A stretch of DNA of 64,000 bases from Pseudomonas salomonii (lineage in GTDB: Bacteria; Pseudomonadota; Gammaproteobacteria; Pseudomonadales; Pseudomonadaceae): contig NZ_FNOX01000012.1 in assembly GCF_900107155.1 (NCBI RefSeq), forward strand, positions 180,035 through 244,034. The letters are read 5' to 3'. The notes beneath the pieces are model-generated. The model was not told where the DNA came from and did no database searches. It saw nothing but the letters and a program-made list of their open reading frames with translations. Position 1 is the first letter of the stretch, and each line of letters begins with the position of its first letter. This document shows, piece after piece, positions 52,930 through 61,643 of the stretch. The position numbers and the translations under genes were made by a program.

Positions 52930-53928
52930 TTAATTCTCGTAAATTGCTAATACGTTAATGTCTTCACCTTGCTTTAGGGTGCCGATTATCTTGATTCCAT
53001 GTTTATGTCCGCGACGTATTGTTTGATATGCGAACGTACCAGTACTGTATCCTCCTTTTGGGGCTAAGTGTAGATGAATTGGTATAATTTGATTTCCAAC
53101 TCGAGAAATAAGTCGATAGTCTATCCAGTCAATTCGGCCCCCGTCTTTTGTCGCGTTTTCTACGGATTTCATTGCGACTGATGACTCGAAGTGTTTTTCT
53201 AAACTTCCCCAATATATCTGTGCTTGTGCAGGGATGGAACTGTATTGGGGGATTTTTTTGCCGTTTTTTGTGTTGTTTATAAAGTCCTTATAGATTTCTA
53301 TAAGTTTACCATCCTCTGTTTCTGCCGCCATGGGTACTATTTTGGATCCGATAGGTACCTCAAATATTATGAGAGGGCGCGGGGCGGGAGTATTTATTAG
53401 TTCTGATACTTCTGTCCACGAAAGAGAAAGTCCTTCGGTGTTGAACACTTCCGTAAGATCGGTTTTTGCCCAAAAAATTCTGTTTGGATAGTTGTTTGCA
53501 TAAAAATTTATTATCTTTTCAAATTGCATTTCAGCGGAATCGTTTTTTTCTTGGCTGATCTCGGCGCCTTTGCTTGTGCTGGAGCTTCGTTTTTGGCCAA
53601 ACTTTGTAGTGGTTGACGACTTCATGAAGGGGGCGAGGCCTATTTCACCACCCCCTGTAATTTCACTATTGTATTCGGTCATGTTTACTGATGATATGTT
53701 TGCCTTTCTTGATTTTATCTCGAATTCTGGGCGGTTTAGTGCGTCGTGTAATTTTTTTACGGCTTTTTCATCAATAAAAAGAGGTATGTCTACGACAAAC
53801 CATAGCTTATGTCGTAATCGATTTTTGAACTCCTCCTGAGCATTGTTCAGGGCGAGTTTTTTTGCCATTGTTAATGCCCAAGATCCTAAAGTTGTAAGTA
53901 TTCTGGATAGAGGTTTCTGAAAAGGCAT
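52930..53928 (-). CDS. Unrecognised protein paired with the HAD hydrolase
   Basis: 332 residues, AT-rich codon use. A basic N-terminus (KPLSRILTTLGSWALTMAKKLALNNAQ) leads to LWFVVDIPLFIDEKAVKKLHDAL, then a Gly/Ser/Thr-rich stretch (TGGGEIGLAPFMKSSTTTKFGQKRSSSTSKG), and a C-terminal alpha/beta part with PLIIFEVPIGSKIVP and IIPIHLHLAPKGGYSTG. No catalytic motif is clear. The layout, a short strand-helix start followed by a Gly/Ser linker, recalls families found in defence regions, but I cannot name it. The ribosome site of the chosen ATG is weak; MAKKL 20 codons later is an alternative start. Confidence 0.7.
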   Translation of the reverse strand: MPFQKPLSRILTTLGSWALTMAKKLALNNAQEEFKNRLRHKLWFVVDIPLFIDEKAVKKLHDALNRPEFEIKSRKANISSVNMTEYNSEITGGGEIGLAPFMKSSTTTKFGQKRSSSTSKGAEISQEKNDSAEMQFEKIINFYANNYPNRIFWAKTDLTEVFNTEGLSLSWTEVSELINTPAPRPLIIFEVPIGSKIVPMAAETEDGKLIEIYKDFINNTKNGKKIPQYSSIPAQAQIYWGSLEKHFESSVAMKSVENATKDGGRIDWIDYRLISRVGNQIIPIHLHLAPKGGYSTGTFAYQTIRRGHKHGIKIIGTLKQGEDINVLAIYEN

Positions 53929-54546
53929 TCGTAAAATCTCTTTTGATGGCAGTTATATTGAGCTTTTAAAAGTTGATTTATAGTTACTTGGTATTTCGGC
54001 GGTATTCGGTTCCCAATTTATCAAAAAAGGGTTGCGACCTCAATAGCGAAGCTTCATTACAGTCCTATCACCCATTGTGGAATCCGCAGTAGTGACCAGT
54101 GGCTATGATGCGATTCCGGTGTGAGCGGGTTGCAGTCCGGCATTACCAATCGAAGGTTGTACCCAGAATTCGGGGTGTCTGGGAGTCACGAAAAATAGGT
54201 ACATTCAAGGGGGTAATTGAGCTAAATCTTAAATGTATTTTCGAATAGGCAGTATTATCTCTTAGGCTCAATTTCTCTCGGTTATGATCTTTATGGAGCG
54301 TTTTAGTGAAACTCCACGCTACGATGTTTTTCATGTTGAATTACGCGATGTTGCTATCTAGGTTATTTAAGTTCGTTTTGGAGCGTGGAGGGTTGATTTT
54401 TACTGGTTTATTTAGGTAATGGTTTTTAATAGTAGATAGTCTAAAGTGGATATATTGCTTTCGTTGCTTCTACGGAGTCGGTGTTTTTGAAGGCGGGGCT
54501 ATCGCGAGAGCAATTAGTGTTTTTTGTTATGGGGGCAGTGTCGGGG
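53929..54546. other. AT-rich intergenic stretch, nothing recognised
   Basis: About 620 bases between queE's stop and the start of the two-gene module, both leftward. It should hold the module's promoter. Reading frames here are short (the longest, 63 codons at 54143-54334, has no ribosome site). No RNA gene, repeat or insertion end was recognised. Confidence 0.45.
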
Positions 54547-55182
54547 TTAAGGAATGGCTAAGATTTTGTGACATTGTAAGCTAAGCTTCCATTTAGGATT
54601 GCTTTTGCAATATCGTATCGCCGTCTCAGTGTTTTCTACGATTTTCAATCCGTCCATAGGCTGAAGATAAAAGTGTTTGAAATCTAAATGTTCAAACATG
54701 CTTGGTGTTGAGTTTTTTTGTGGGTAGACAAGTTTAAGTTCGTCTCCAGTAGTTATTTTAAGTGCAGCATTCGATTTGGGGCTTACACAAAGCCAATCTA
54801 TACCTAAGGGAGCTACGATGGTGCCATTGGTTTCAACAGCAATGCAGAAGTTAAGATTGTACAGTGCGTTTATCAATGCGTCATCTACCTGAAGCAGTGG
54901 TTCTCCCCCCGTCAATACCACGTACTTATGATCTTGATGGGATATAGGCCAGAACGAATCAATGGCATGGGCGAGGGCTTCAGCGTTCTTGAATTTACCC
55001 CCGCCTTCACCATCTGTTCCCACAAAGTCGGTGTCGCAGAATGTGCAGACCGCGTTTGCTCTGTCCTGTTCCCGGCCCGACCAGAGGTTACATCCTGAAA
55101 ATCGGCAGAATACCGAAGGTCGACCCGCTTGGTTACCTTCCCCCTGAAGGGTGTAAAACATTTCTTTGATACTGTAAGTCAT
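54547..55182 (-). CDS. queE: 7-carboxy-7-deazaguanine synthase (radical SAM)
   Basis: 211 residues. The cluster cysteines are Cys31, Cys46 and Cys49 in a CX14CX2C arrangement (SGCNLWSGREQDRANAVCTFC), the long-loop form known in proteobacterial QueE. VVLTGGEPLLQ is the SAM-binding GGE motif. It converts 6-carboxy-tetrahydropterin to CDG, the second dedicated step to preQ0. It is the last gene of the leftward operon, 63 bases after queC. Codon use is more AT-rich than that of dpdA-C. Confidence 0.94.
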   Translation of the reverse strand: MTYSIKEMFYTLQGEGNQAGRPSVFCRFSGCNLWSGREQDRANAVCTFCDTDFVGTDGEGGGKFKNAEALAHAIDSFWPISHQDHKYVVLTGGEPLLQVDDALINALYNLNFCIAVETNGTIVAPLGIDWLCVSPKSNAALKITTGDELKLVYPQKNSTPSMFEHLDFKHFYLQPMDGLKIVENTETAIRYCKSNPKWKLSLQCHKILAIP

Positions 55183-55245
55183 TTGGTTTACTCACCTGAT
55201 TCAGATGGGTGGCGGGTTTTTTGATCCACCACCGCTGAACCATCG

Positions 55246-55947
55246 TCAATCTCGTTCTTGAATGTACTGCTCATATCCAGTTTTGCGCAGTTCGCAAGCT
55301 GGGCACGTTCCACACCCGTAGCCCCATTCATGTTTCTGCTGTCGAGTTCCCAGGTAGCAGGTATGGGACTCTTCTTGAATCAGTTTGACAAAATCTTGAC
55401 TGCCTAGGTCTTCAGCCAAACGCCAGGTCTGAGCTTTATTGAGCCACATCAAGGGAGTTTCAATGATCACCGGAGCATCCATTCCGAGGCTCAAGGCCAC
55501 CTGGGTGGCCTTGAGGGCGTTGTCCCGGCAGTCTGGGTAGCCTGAGTAGTCGGTTTCGCACATTCCCCCGACTAGCACTGTGAGGCCCCGTCGGTACGCA
55601 ATAGTGGCTGCGAACGTCAAAAACAGCAGATTTCTTCCGGGTACAAATGTATTGGGAAGCCCATTTTCTTCAAATTCTATGGTTTTCTCAGCGGTCATTG
55701 CCGTATCGCTGATTTGGCCGAGCAACTTGAGGTCGAGCACATGATCCTCTCCGAGTCGCTGGGCCCAATTCGGAAATCTGTTACGTATCTCCTGCAGGAT
55801 ATTCAGCCGACATTCGAGTTCGATTCGATGTCTTTGACCATAGTCGAAGCCAATGGTCTCGACGTGCTCGTACCGTTCCAAGGCCCAAGCGAGGCAAGTG
55901 GTTGAGTCTTGTCCGCCTGAGAATAAAACTAAGGCTTTGGTGTGCAT
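55246..55947 (-). CDS. queC: 7-cyano-7-deazaguanine (preQ0) synthase
   Basis: 233 residues. The PP-loop SGGQDST (10-16) binds ATP; the zinc site is Cys197, Cys212, Cys215 and Cys218 (HTCYLG and GYGCGTCPACELR). It amidates and dehydrates CDG to preQ0, the base inserted by DpdA. It follows the dpdB2 gene by 28 bases. The host most likely has its own queC for tRNA queuosine, so this is a dedicated second copy. Confidence 0.95.
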   Translation of the reverse strand: MHTKALVLFSGGQDSTTCLAWALERYEHVETIGFDYGQRHRIELECRLNILQEIRNRFPNWAQRLGEDHVLDLKLLGQISDTAMTAEKTIEFEENGLPNTFVPGRNLLFLTFAATIAYRRGLTVLVGGMCETDYSGYPDCRDNALKATQVALSLGMDAPVIIETPLMWLNKAQTWRLAEDLGSQDFVKLIQEESHTCYLGTRQQKHEWGYGCGTCPACELRKTGYEQYIQERD

Positions 55948-55975
55948 ACTTTTCTCCTCGGAGTTGGGTCTGGAT

Positions 55976-57031
55976 TTAGCGCCGTTTCAGTTCTTGCTTG
56001 AGTTTTTCGGTCAGATATTTAGTTAGTAGTCCGATATCAGTGGGCGTGTTCTGGATACCATTCCAGGGGCGGCGGTCGGTTTCAGAAATGTGCCAATCGC
56101 CACTTGTCCATGCCGTATGAGGTTTCAAAAGTTTTAGACCTTTGATAAAGCCTTCCTTGCTGGTCGTGCCTTGATCGGAGTAAAGCAACTCCATAACGAA
56201 GCTCAAAGAAACCAGGCCCGCTCCATGCTTCAAACGTGAATTCCTGGGCGCTAGTCCTTCCCATTCCGATTTGAAAACTACACGAACTGCATGGAAAAAG
56301 TTGTTGATGAGTTCGATGCTGCGCCCCTCAAAGTCATCAAACTTCATGAAGCTACGAATCGCGCCATCATTAGCAGAGTTCATCACGAACTTTTGCATCG
56401 CCATGTCGCTTAGTACTCCTCTAGGATTCGTATGTTGCTTGATCTCACCAAATAAGGAGGAGTTAGGTAAAAAATTCAATAAATCAATAATGCGAGCAGC
56501 AAACTTACGACTGGTGAACCGTTCAGGCAGGCCGTCAACAGTCGGTAAAAGCTCATAGATCAGCGATTTTGGCAGCGGTCGCGTATTGTTAACGAGTACA
56601 AACTGCTGTCGCAGTTCGTTGTAGTCTTTACAAATCAATGCCGATACGAATACCTGGAATCCCGGTTTCTCCATCGTCGCAAGGGCGCTCAGTCGTTGCT
56701 GTCCATCGACCACGAAGCCTGGTTTGGCTTCGGTAGCATCAATAACGATTTCTACAATACCCTCACCAAGGTCTTTGATCGTGACTCCGTCGAGAAAAGC
56801 CAGGATAATTGCGTTGGGGAGCAATGCATCGTCGCGCTGAAGATAGTCGCGAATATCTCTGATGTGCGACGCGACTTGATGGCGTTGAAAGCCTTTGAGG
56901 TGGCCTTCTTCGTCGCGGCCGACTCTCTCAATTTCAGAAAAATCTAAAATTTCATTTGGAGTGGCCGCAAACGAAAATACATCATGCCCGGAGGCCTGTT
57001 GGGCGCGCACACCCTTAAATCGATAGATCAT
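55976..57031 (-). CDS. DGQHR-type protein, DpdB paralogue (copy 2)
   Basis: 351 residues. Family motifs are LKGFQRHQVASHIRDIRDYL (about 45-64) and FVVDGQQRLSAL (about 106-117), followed by LRQQFVLVNNTRPLPKSLIYELLP; together they are the DGQHR/ParB-like fold, here with DGQQR. It has the same length as the third copy at 60556 and is closely similar to it in content, more so than to dpdB. The start overlaps the end of dpdA by 4 bases. It probably helps base insertion, either by DNA binding or as an ATP-using partner; division of labour is unknown. Confidence 0.85.
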   Translation of the reverse strand: MIYRFKGVRAQQASGHDVFSFAATPNEILDFSEIERVGRDEEGHLKGFQRHQVASHIRDIRDYLQRDDALLPNAIILAFLDGVTIKDLGEGIVEIVIDATEAKPGFVVDGQQRLSALATMEKPGFQVFVSALICKDYNELRQQFVLVNNTRPLPKSLIYELLPTVDGLPERFTSRKFAARIIDLLNFLPNSSLFGEIKQHTNPRGVLSDMAMQKFVMNSANDGAIRSFMKFDDFEGRSIELINNFFHAVRVVFKSEWEGLAPRNSRLKHGAGLVSLSFVMELLYSDQGTTSKEGFIKGLKLLKPHTAWTSGDWHISETDRRPWNGIQNTPTDIGLLTKYLTEKLKQELKRR

Positions 57032-58326
57032 TGTTTCGAAAGTTCCAGAGTTTTCTGAAGGTGGCGGTGGTACACGCCTAAGTTGTGAAATCCGCGTCTT
57101 TTGTTTCGATTGCTGGCTCGAAAGATAATAGTTTCAATACCCGCTGACTGACAAATCGAACATTGGCATTTTTGCCACGGTTTATCTCTCAGCGTGGGTG
57201 AGATTAGTCGGACATGCTTGGCGATTTCTTTTTCCATCTCTATTGATGATGATATCGATCCGGAAAGAGTCAGTCGGAGATAGTCTACTAGCACGGCTAA
57301 AGTTGAATCAAAGTCGAGCAGGTTTTTATCGTAGTCGCGGATCGCTAGCAACGCCGCTTTTTCTTTGATTTGTAAATCTTCTGCGCTCAGAGTGCCTTTT
57401 TTTATTCCTTGCATCAGGCGCGGATTTTCAATCGCCTGAGGAATGCGGATAGCTGTGTAGTAGTCCAGTTTGCTTGTATTGTTGCCCATGTAATAATTAC
57501 ACTTCGCATCTTTAAATGCGCGTATAAGGGGGGAGGTTGAGTCAAAACTGGTAATGCCATATCCGGTGAATTCATGGATGTTCTCGGCTTTAGCAAACCC
57601 CAGTAGATGAATATTTGTCTCGGGCTTAAGGACCGCTCGAAGCTCTTTCAGAACCTCATGGATTTGATCGACTTTCAAAGGTACTAGACCTCCGATCGCC
57701 AAGTAGCGATAACCCATGTCTTCGAGTTGTTTTGCAGCGTTCGCCATGCTTTGAGGAGACCAACCCTGTACCGCTCCAAGAGGTTCGAAAGGCCATTCCG
57801 CCTCCTTCACTAAACGCAGAAACTCTTGCGCATTTTTGAGCGTGATTTCGTACCGAAACAGCACATCTTCCGACTGGCTCAATGCTGGAGGATTGCTGGA
57901 GTCGCAGTTGAATATGATGTGGTCCGGCGAGCAGCCGTGGGTGAATCCCGCGTCTGAGTAGAACTCTACTACTTCGCTTGGGCTATACGCAGGGGTAGGG
58001 TGCTCTACATAGGCGAAAGCCCCGCAGTCACCTAGGACCATCGTATCTTTGAACTGGATGCCATCGAGTCGTAGAAATTTGCGCGCGCCTTCTCTGAGGA
58101 AGCGCTGCTGCTCGGAAGTCGAGTACCGAACCTTTGAATTAGCGACGCCATTTGCAGGTCGCACTGCGCTCATCGAGACCAAGAGCCCATCATAAGGGAC
58201 GGGGGTCATCATTTCGTGCGCATACTGGTCATCCCAGTATCTCTTCCGGCCCGGCGCATTTCGATCGTTGATGAAATCGTAGTCCGGGTCTACGTAGTCT
58301 TGGGTGTCGGCGTATAAAAATTTCAT
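57028..58326 (-). CDS. dpdA: DpdA, DNA-guanine transglycosylase
   Basis: 432 residues of the TGT superfamily. Asp100 in VLGDCGAFAY takes the place of the first catalytic Asp of tRNA-guanine transglycosylase, and Asp262 in GITSFDSTSPL that of the nucleophile. LGAVQGWS and AIGGLVPLK line the base pocket. The zinc site is Cys387, Cys389, Cys392 and a late His (414 or 420), all kept. The enzyme swaps guanine for preQ0 in DNA. It overlaps dpdB upstream and the dpdB2 gene downstream by 4 bases each. Confidence 0.94.
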   Translation of the reverse strand: MKFLYADTQDYVDPDYDFINDRNAPGRKRYWDDQYAHEMMTPVPYDGLLVSMSAVRPANGVANSKVRYSTSEQQRFLREGARKFLRLDGIQFKDTMVLGDCGAFAYVEHPTPAYSPSEVVEFYSDAGFTHGCSPDHIIFNCDSSNPPALSQSEDVLFRYEITLKNAQEFLRLVKEAEWPFEPLGAVQGWSPQSMANAAKQLEDMGYRYLAIGGLVPLKVDQIHEVLKELRAVLKPETNIHLLGFAKAENIHEFTGYGITSFDSTSPLIRAFKDAKCNYYMGNNTSKLDYYTAIRIPQAIENPRLMQGIKKGTLSAEDLQIKEKAALLAIRDYDKNLLDFDSTLAVLVDYLRLTLSGSISSSIEMEKEIAKHVRLISPTLRDKPWQKCQCSICQSAGIETIIFRASNRNKRRGFHNLGVYHRHLQKTLELSKQ

Positions 58327-59444
58327 TGGTGAGCGCTGGTCATATAGAGGCGGATCAAGGTTTCTTGCAGCGCCTTGATATCTTGAGGGGTGCTTTGGAT
58401 TTCATTCCACTGGACATTAATCATCGGCCACTGACCTGTTGTCCATGCGCAATAAGGGGCTACTCTGGCCAGTTCTTGTAGCACGGCTTCGTAGGTTTCG
58501 CGCTGACCACCGATTTTGGCGTAGATCCGATCCATAAGCACGCCCATGGCGATGATCCCCGCTGAGTGCATGAGTCGACTGCTCTTGGATTCAAGTGCCC
58601 ACGCCTCTGGAAACGTATCACGCACTGCCCGCCAGAAGGTCGTCAGTAGGTTGTACATGGACTCAACGTTCGCCGCACCGTCGGTGCTGGAGGTGTAGGG
58701 AGCCAACGCCCCCAACGGATTACTGATGCTATTGCGGATCATCGTTATTACAGCGGTGTCAGTGATCACTGCTTTGCTATTTTGCTCGGACGACCGCTTT
58801 ATGAGTTTATGGAAAGGGGAGTTGGGATCGCGGCTAAGAAGCCCGCACAACTCAGCTGGTGCCTTGCGAGCACTCAGTTCGCGGGGCAAAAGGATGCTGC
58901 CTGTCTCCGGCAGTAGTTCGTTGATCAGTCGAGTGGGCAAGGGTTTGGCCTTGTTGACCAAAATAAATTGCTCGCGTTGGGTGGTCAGGCTGTCGGATAC
59001 AAAACCGATCACTGGCACAGGAAGATCCGAATTGGCCGCTTTCGCCAACGCCAATGAGCGTTGTTGCCCGTCCACGATCCAGGCAGACCTCATTCCTTCC
59101 TCCCTGATAGGGATCGTCAGCGTACCCGCTTGCGAAAGCCCCGCGTCGCCTGTCGGCTTGCTTCCGCGTGCTGCAACAAAACGCAGGTCAGGAGACAGCG
59201 CTAAGATAATTGCATTGGGAAAAAGTACATTTCCCTGATTGAGGTACTCAGTGATCCCTTTGACATGACTCTTAATCTCGGGGCGCTGAAAACCCTTGAG
59301 GGGGCTGCTGTCTTCGCGCGACAGGCGGCTGATGTCGGCAATTCGGACCAGGTCAGATCCCCTGATGAATAATGCATACACATCAAGGTTGTCGCCTTGC
59401 GTGGTGCGTAGTGCACGCACCACAATCGCATCTTCGCTCGTCAT
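58323..59444 (-). CDS. dpdB: DpdB, DGQHR-type partner of DpdA
   Basis: 373 residues from the ATG at 59444, which overlaps the dpdC stop (ATGA) and has GAGAG upstream; the frame runs on into dpdC. KGFQRPEIKSHVKGITEYL and AWIVDGQQRSLALAKA are the two family motifs, with FILVNKAKPLPTRLINELLP after them. It is the most divergent of the three such proteins here and the one directly before dpdA, so it is named DpdB. DpdB is needed with DpdA for preQ0 insertion in Salmonella. Confidence 0.88.
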   Translation of the reverse strand: MTSEDAIVVRALRTTQGDNLDVYALFIRGSDLVRIADISRLSREDSSPLKGFQRPEIKSHVKGITEYLNQGNVLFPNAIILALSPDLRFVAARGSKPTGDAGLSQAGTLTIPIREEGMRSAWIVDGQQRSLALAKAANSDLPVPVIGFVSDSLTTQREQFILVNKAKPLPTRLINELLPETGSILLPRELSARKAPAELCGLLSRDPNSPFHKLIKRSSEQNSKAVITDTAVITMIRNSISNPLGALAPYTSSTDGAANVESMYNLLTTFWRAVRDTFPEAWALESKSSRLMHSAGIIAMGVLMDRIYAKIGGQRETYEAVLQELARVAPYCAWTTGQWPMINVQWNEIQSTPQDIKALQETLIRLYMTSAHQ

Positions 59445-60376
59445 GCTTTGCTCTCTATGCTGTCTTGACCTTTGATGTCCTGCCAGATCCTCCGAAAGCG
59501 CGATTGCTCGCACGACACCAGGGCGTCGTCCCTTAAGTAGCGTAACAATCGGGTGGAACTGCCTTGGTAGTCAGCCCACACACACTCAAGCATGTAGGCA
59601 ATTTCACTGTCCGATGCGCGCCGCCGGATGGTCGTTTTTGCTAGGGATAAAAGATCCATCGCCGCGCTGACGCTCTTTCGAGCGATCTCAGCAGGAGCAC
59701 TCGACAGTTCAAGAATCTCAATGAAATGACGCAGGGCTCTCTGAGGGAAATCGTTGCGAGTGCCTGGTAGTGTTGAGGTTTCAAGGCGTTCGTCATAGGG
59801 CATCGCGATGCGTCGTAAATGGCTGGGAAGCATCTCGATGCCTGGGCGCGAAGTGAATATTCTGAGCTTGTCGATCTGCGTGTCCCCGATTTTTCCAAGG
59901 TCTTCGCCTATCAACTGGACATAGTTTGAAGAGAGGGCAATGAGCACCAAGTCGATGTCGGGTTGGCTGACGAGGTCCGCTAGGGCGCTTCCCTTTGATT
60001 GGGTGACATTCACGGCTTCCCACCAATCTGATGCGCACACACCCAATTTTTCGAGACGTGGGATGATAGAATTCGGATCCTGAGCCACCGTCAGGTTGTA
60101 CGGTGGACATCTCTGATCGCCTTCAATCAACCCTAAGCCGGTCGACGCAAACATTAGCTTTGCGTCCAACTTCGTTGCTACGCGCCTCGCGTCAGAAACG
60201 CTTCTACCCACGTAAAGTGAAGATGCCATCAGAGTGGTGGGACGCTCGTCTATTTGCCCCTTCCACGCCTTTGCCATGGCAGCAATCGATGAATAACACT
60301 CGTCGTTCAGCACCACCGGCGGCAGGCCGTCGAGACGTTTTCGATTGGTGCAGTTGGTGATGATGACGGTTCTCAT
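59441..60376 (-). CDS. dpdC: DpdC, YaaA/DUF6884-like protein, probable preQ0-in-DNA hydratase
   Basis: 311 residues from the ATG at 60376; the family fold begins there (RTVIITNCTNRKR). An ATG at 60412 is the alternative; neither has a good ribosome site. TNCTNRK, SLYVGRSVSDARRVA and FASTGLGLIEGDQRCPPYNLTV correspond to the CSxxK, LY..R and SAkyGLi..pYd elements of YaaA-like proteins. In the Dpd pathway DpdC turns the nitrile of preQ0 in DNA into the amide (ADG). First gene of the leftward operon; its stop overlaps dpdB. Confidence 0.85.
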   Translation of the reverse strand: MRTVIITNCTNRKRLDGLPPVVLNDECYSSIAAMAKAWKGQIDERPTTLMASSLYVGRSVSDARRVATKLDAKLMFASTGLGLIEGDQRCPPYNLTVAQDPNSIIPRLEKLGVCASDWWEAVNVTQSKGSALADLVSQPDIDLVLIALSSNYVQLIGEDLGKIGDTQIDKLRIFTSRPGIEMLPSHLRRIAMPYDERLETSTLPGTRNDFPQRALRHFIEILELSSAPAEIARKSVSAAMDLLSLAKTTIRRRASDSEIAYMLECVWADYQGSSTRLLRYLRDDALVSCEQSRFRRIWQDIKGQDSIESKA

Positions 60377-60412
60377 GGGAAAACTGTAGGCCTGTTTTGA
60401 TGGGTGTTGCAT

Positions 60413-60555
60413 TTATCTGAGGCTGACAATTTACCATTTAATAACTGTATGGGCCAATGCGCTTAGGCTAGTTTTTATGCGGAAGGGTTGGTATAAGAGC
60501 CTCAATACTGCTGCTACCCTCTTTCTGGGGGCCGCTCGATGAAGGAAGAGACTCA
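60413..60555. promoter_or_regulatory. Divergent promoter region of the Dpd modification operons
   Basis: Leftward: TTGGCC and TAAATT (complements at 60452-60457 and 60428-60433) with an 18-base spacer. Rightward: an extended -10, TGGTATAAG (60489-60497). Both operons would start here, which would allow joint control. The boxes are read by eye and are not proven. Confidence 0.45.
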
Positions 60556-61611
60556 TTGCTTAAGTTCAGCGCAATCAAGGCGTTACAGAGCCCAACCCAC
60601 CAAGTGGTATCGTTTGCGGCTACCGTTGAGCAGATTTTGGCGATCGCTAGCATCGACCGAGTCAAGCGTGATGATCGTGGCGCCCTTCATGGCTTTCAGC
60701 GGCCACAGGTATCCAAGCACATACGAGAGATTCGCGACTACCTCTCCCGTCCCGATGCGGTAATGCCCAATGCTGTGGTGTTAGCGTTTACCAGTGGGGT
60801 CCGGGTGGTGGAAGGAAATGGAGCCTATGCAGAAATTGAGGTGGATATTTCATCCGGCCCTCCTGGGTTCGTTGTGGATGGTCAGCAGCGCCTATCTGCG
60901 TTAGCTGGGCTCGAGGGGAGTTCGTTCCAGTTACTGGTGTCTGCTCTTGTGTGTGAAAATCAGGAAGAGCTTCGCCGGCAATTCATTCTCGTCAACAACA
61001 CCAGTCCATTACCGAAGTCGCTGGTATATGAACTGCTCCCGTCTGTCAGCGGCCTTCCATTCAGAATGACTTCCCGCGCCCGCGCAGCCCGCATCGTGGA
61101 AATGCTGAATTATGACGATCGATCTTCTTTGCAAGGACAGATTAAGCAGCATACCAACCCCTCAGGGGTCATCGGTGATACGTCGCTCCAGAAACTGGTA
61201 ATGAATTCCTTATCTGACGGTTACTGTCGGGAGGTGATTGAGTTGTCGGGAGGTGAGGATCGGTGTTTCTTGGCCATCAGTGAGTTTTTCCAGGCGGTCC
61301 AGGAGGTGTTCGGAAATGCTTGGCATGGTCACACACCTAAAAGCTCTCGTCTCGTCCATAGCGCGGGGATTATTTCCATGGGGTTCGTCATGGAGCAGTT
61401 GTGTGCTACAGGAGCGCCACTGGCCCCAGTATTCAAGTTAGGCCTTAGAAAGCTACAAGGATATACAGCTTGGACGCTCGATTCGGGAGAGTGGTCCTTT
61501 AAAACAGGCAACCGGCCATGGAATGGAGTTCAGAATTTACATGGTGATATTCATCTTTTGACTGATCATTTGACCAGGGTGGTTCGAAGTTCGGAACTCG
61601 TACCTAGCTAA
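60556..61611 (+). CDS. DGQHR-type protein, DpdB paralogue (copy 3)
   Basis: 351 residues, starting at a TTG that has AAGGAAGAG upstream at proper distance. Motifs LHGFQRPQVSKHIREIRDYL and FVVDGQQRLSAL, then LRRQFILVNNTSPLPKSLVYELLP, match copy 2 (55976-57031) almost throughout, including IKQHTNP and RPWNGVQN. It is divergent from dpdC and starts a short operon with an unknown gene and queD. The presence of two near-equal copies plus DpdB proper is unusual; hetero-oligomers are possible. Confidence 0.86.
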   Translation: MLKFSAIKALQSPTHQVVSFAATVEQILAIASIDRVKRDDRGALHGFQRPQVSKHIREIRDYLSRPDAVMPNAVVLAFTSGVRVVEGNGAYAEIEVDISSGPPGFVVDGQQRLSALAGLEGSSFQLLVSALVCENQEELRRQFILVNNTSPLPKSLVYELLPSVSGLPFRMTSRARAARIVEMLNYDDRSSLQGQIKQHTNPSGVIGDTSLQKLVMNSLSDGYCREVIELSGGEDRCFLAISEFFQAVQEVFGNAWHGHTPKSSRLVHSAGIISMGFVMEQLCATGAPLAPVFKLGLRKLQGYTAWTLDSGEWSFKTGNRPWNGVQNLHGDIHLLTDHLTRVVRSSELVPS

Positions 61612-61643
61612 CTGGTGCTCATTACTAATATTTAGGAGGCATT

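Noticed and set aside
54143..54334. Minus-strand frame of 63 codons between queE and the HAD module
   Set aside because: No ribosome site and no similarity that I recognise.
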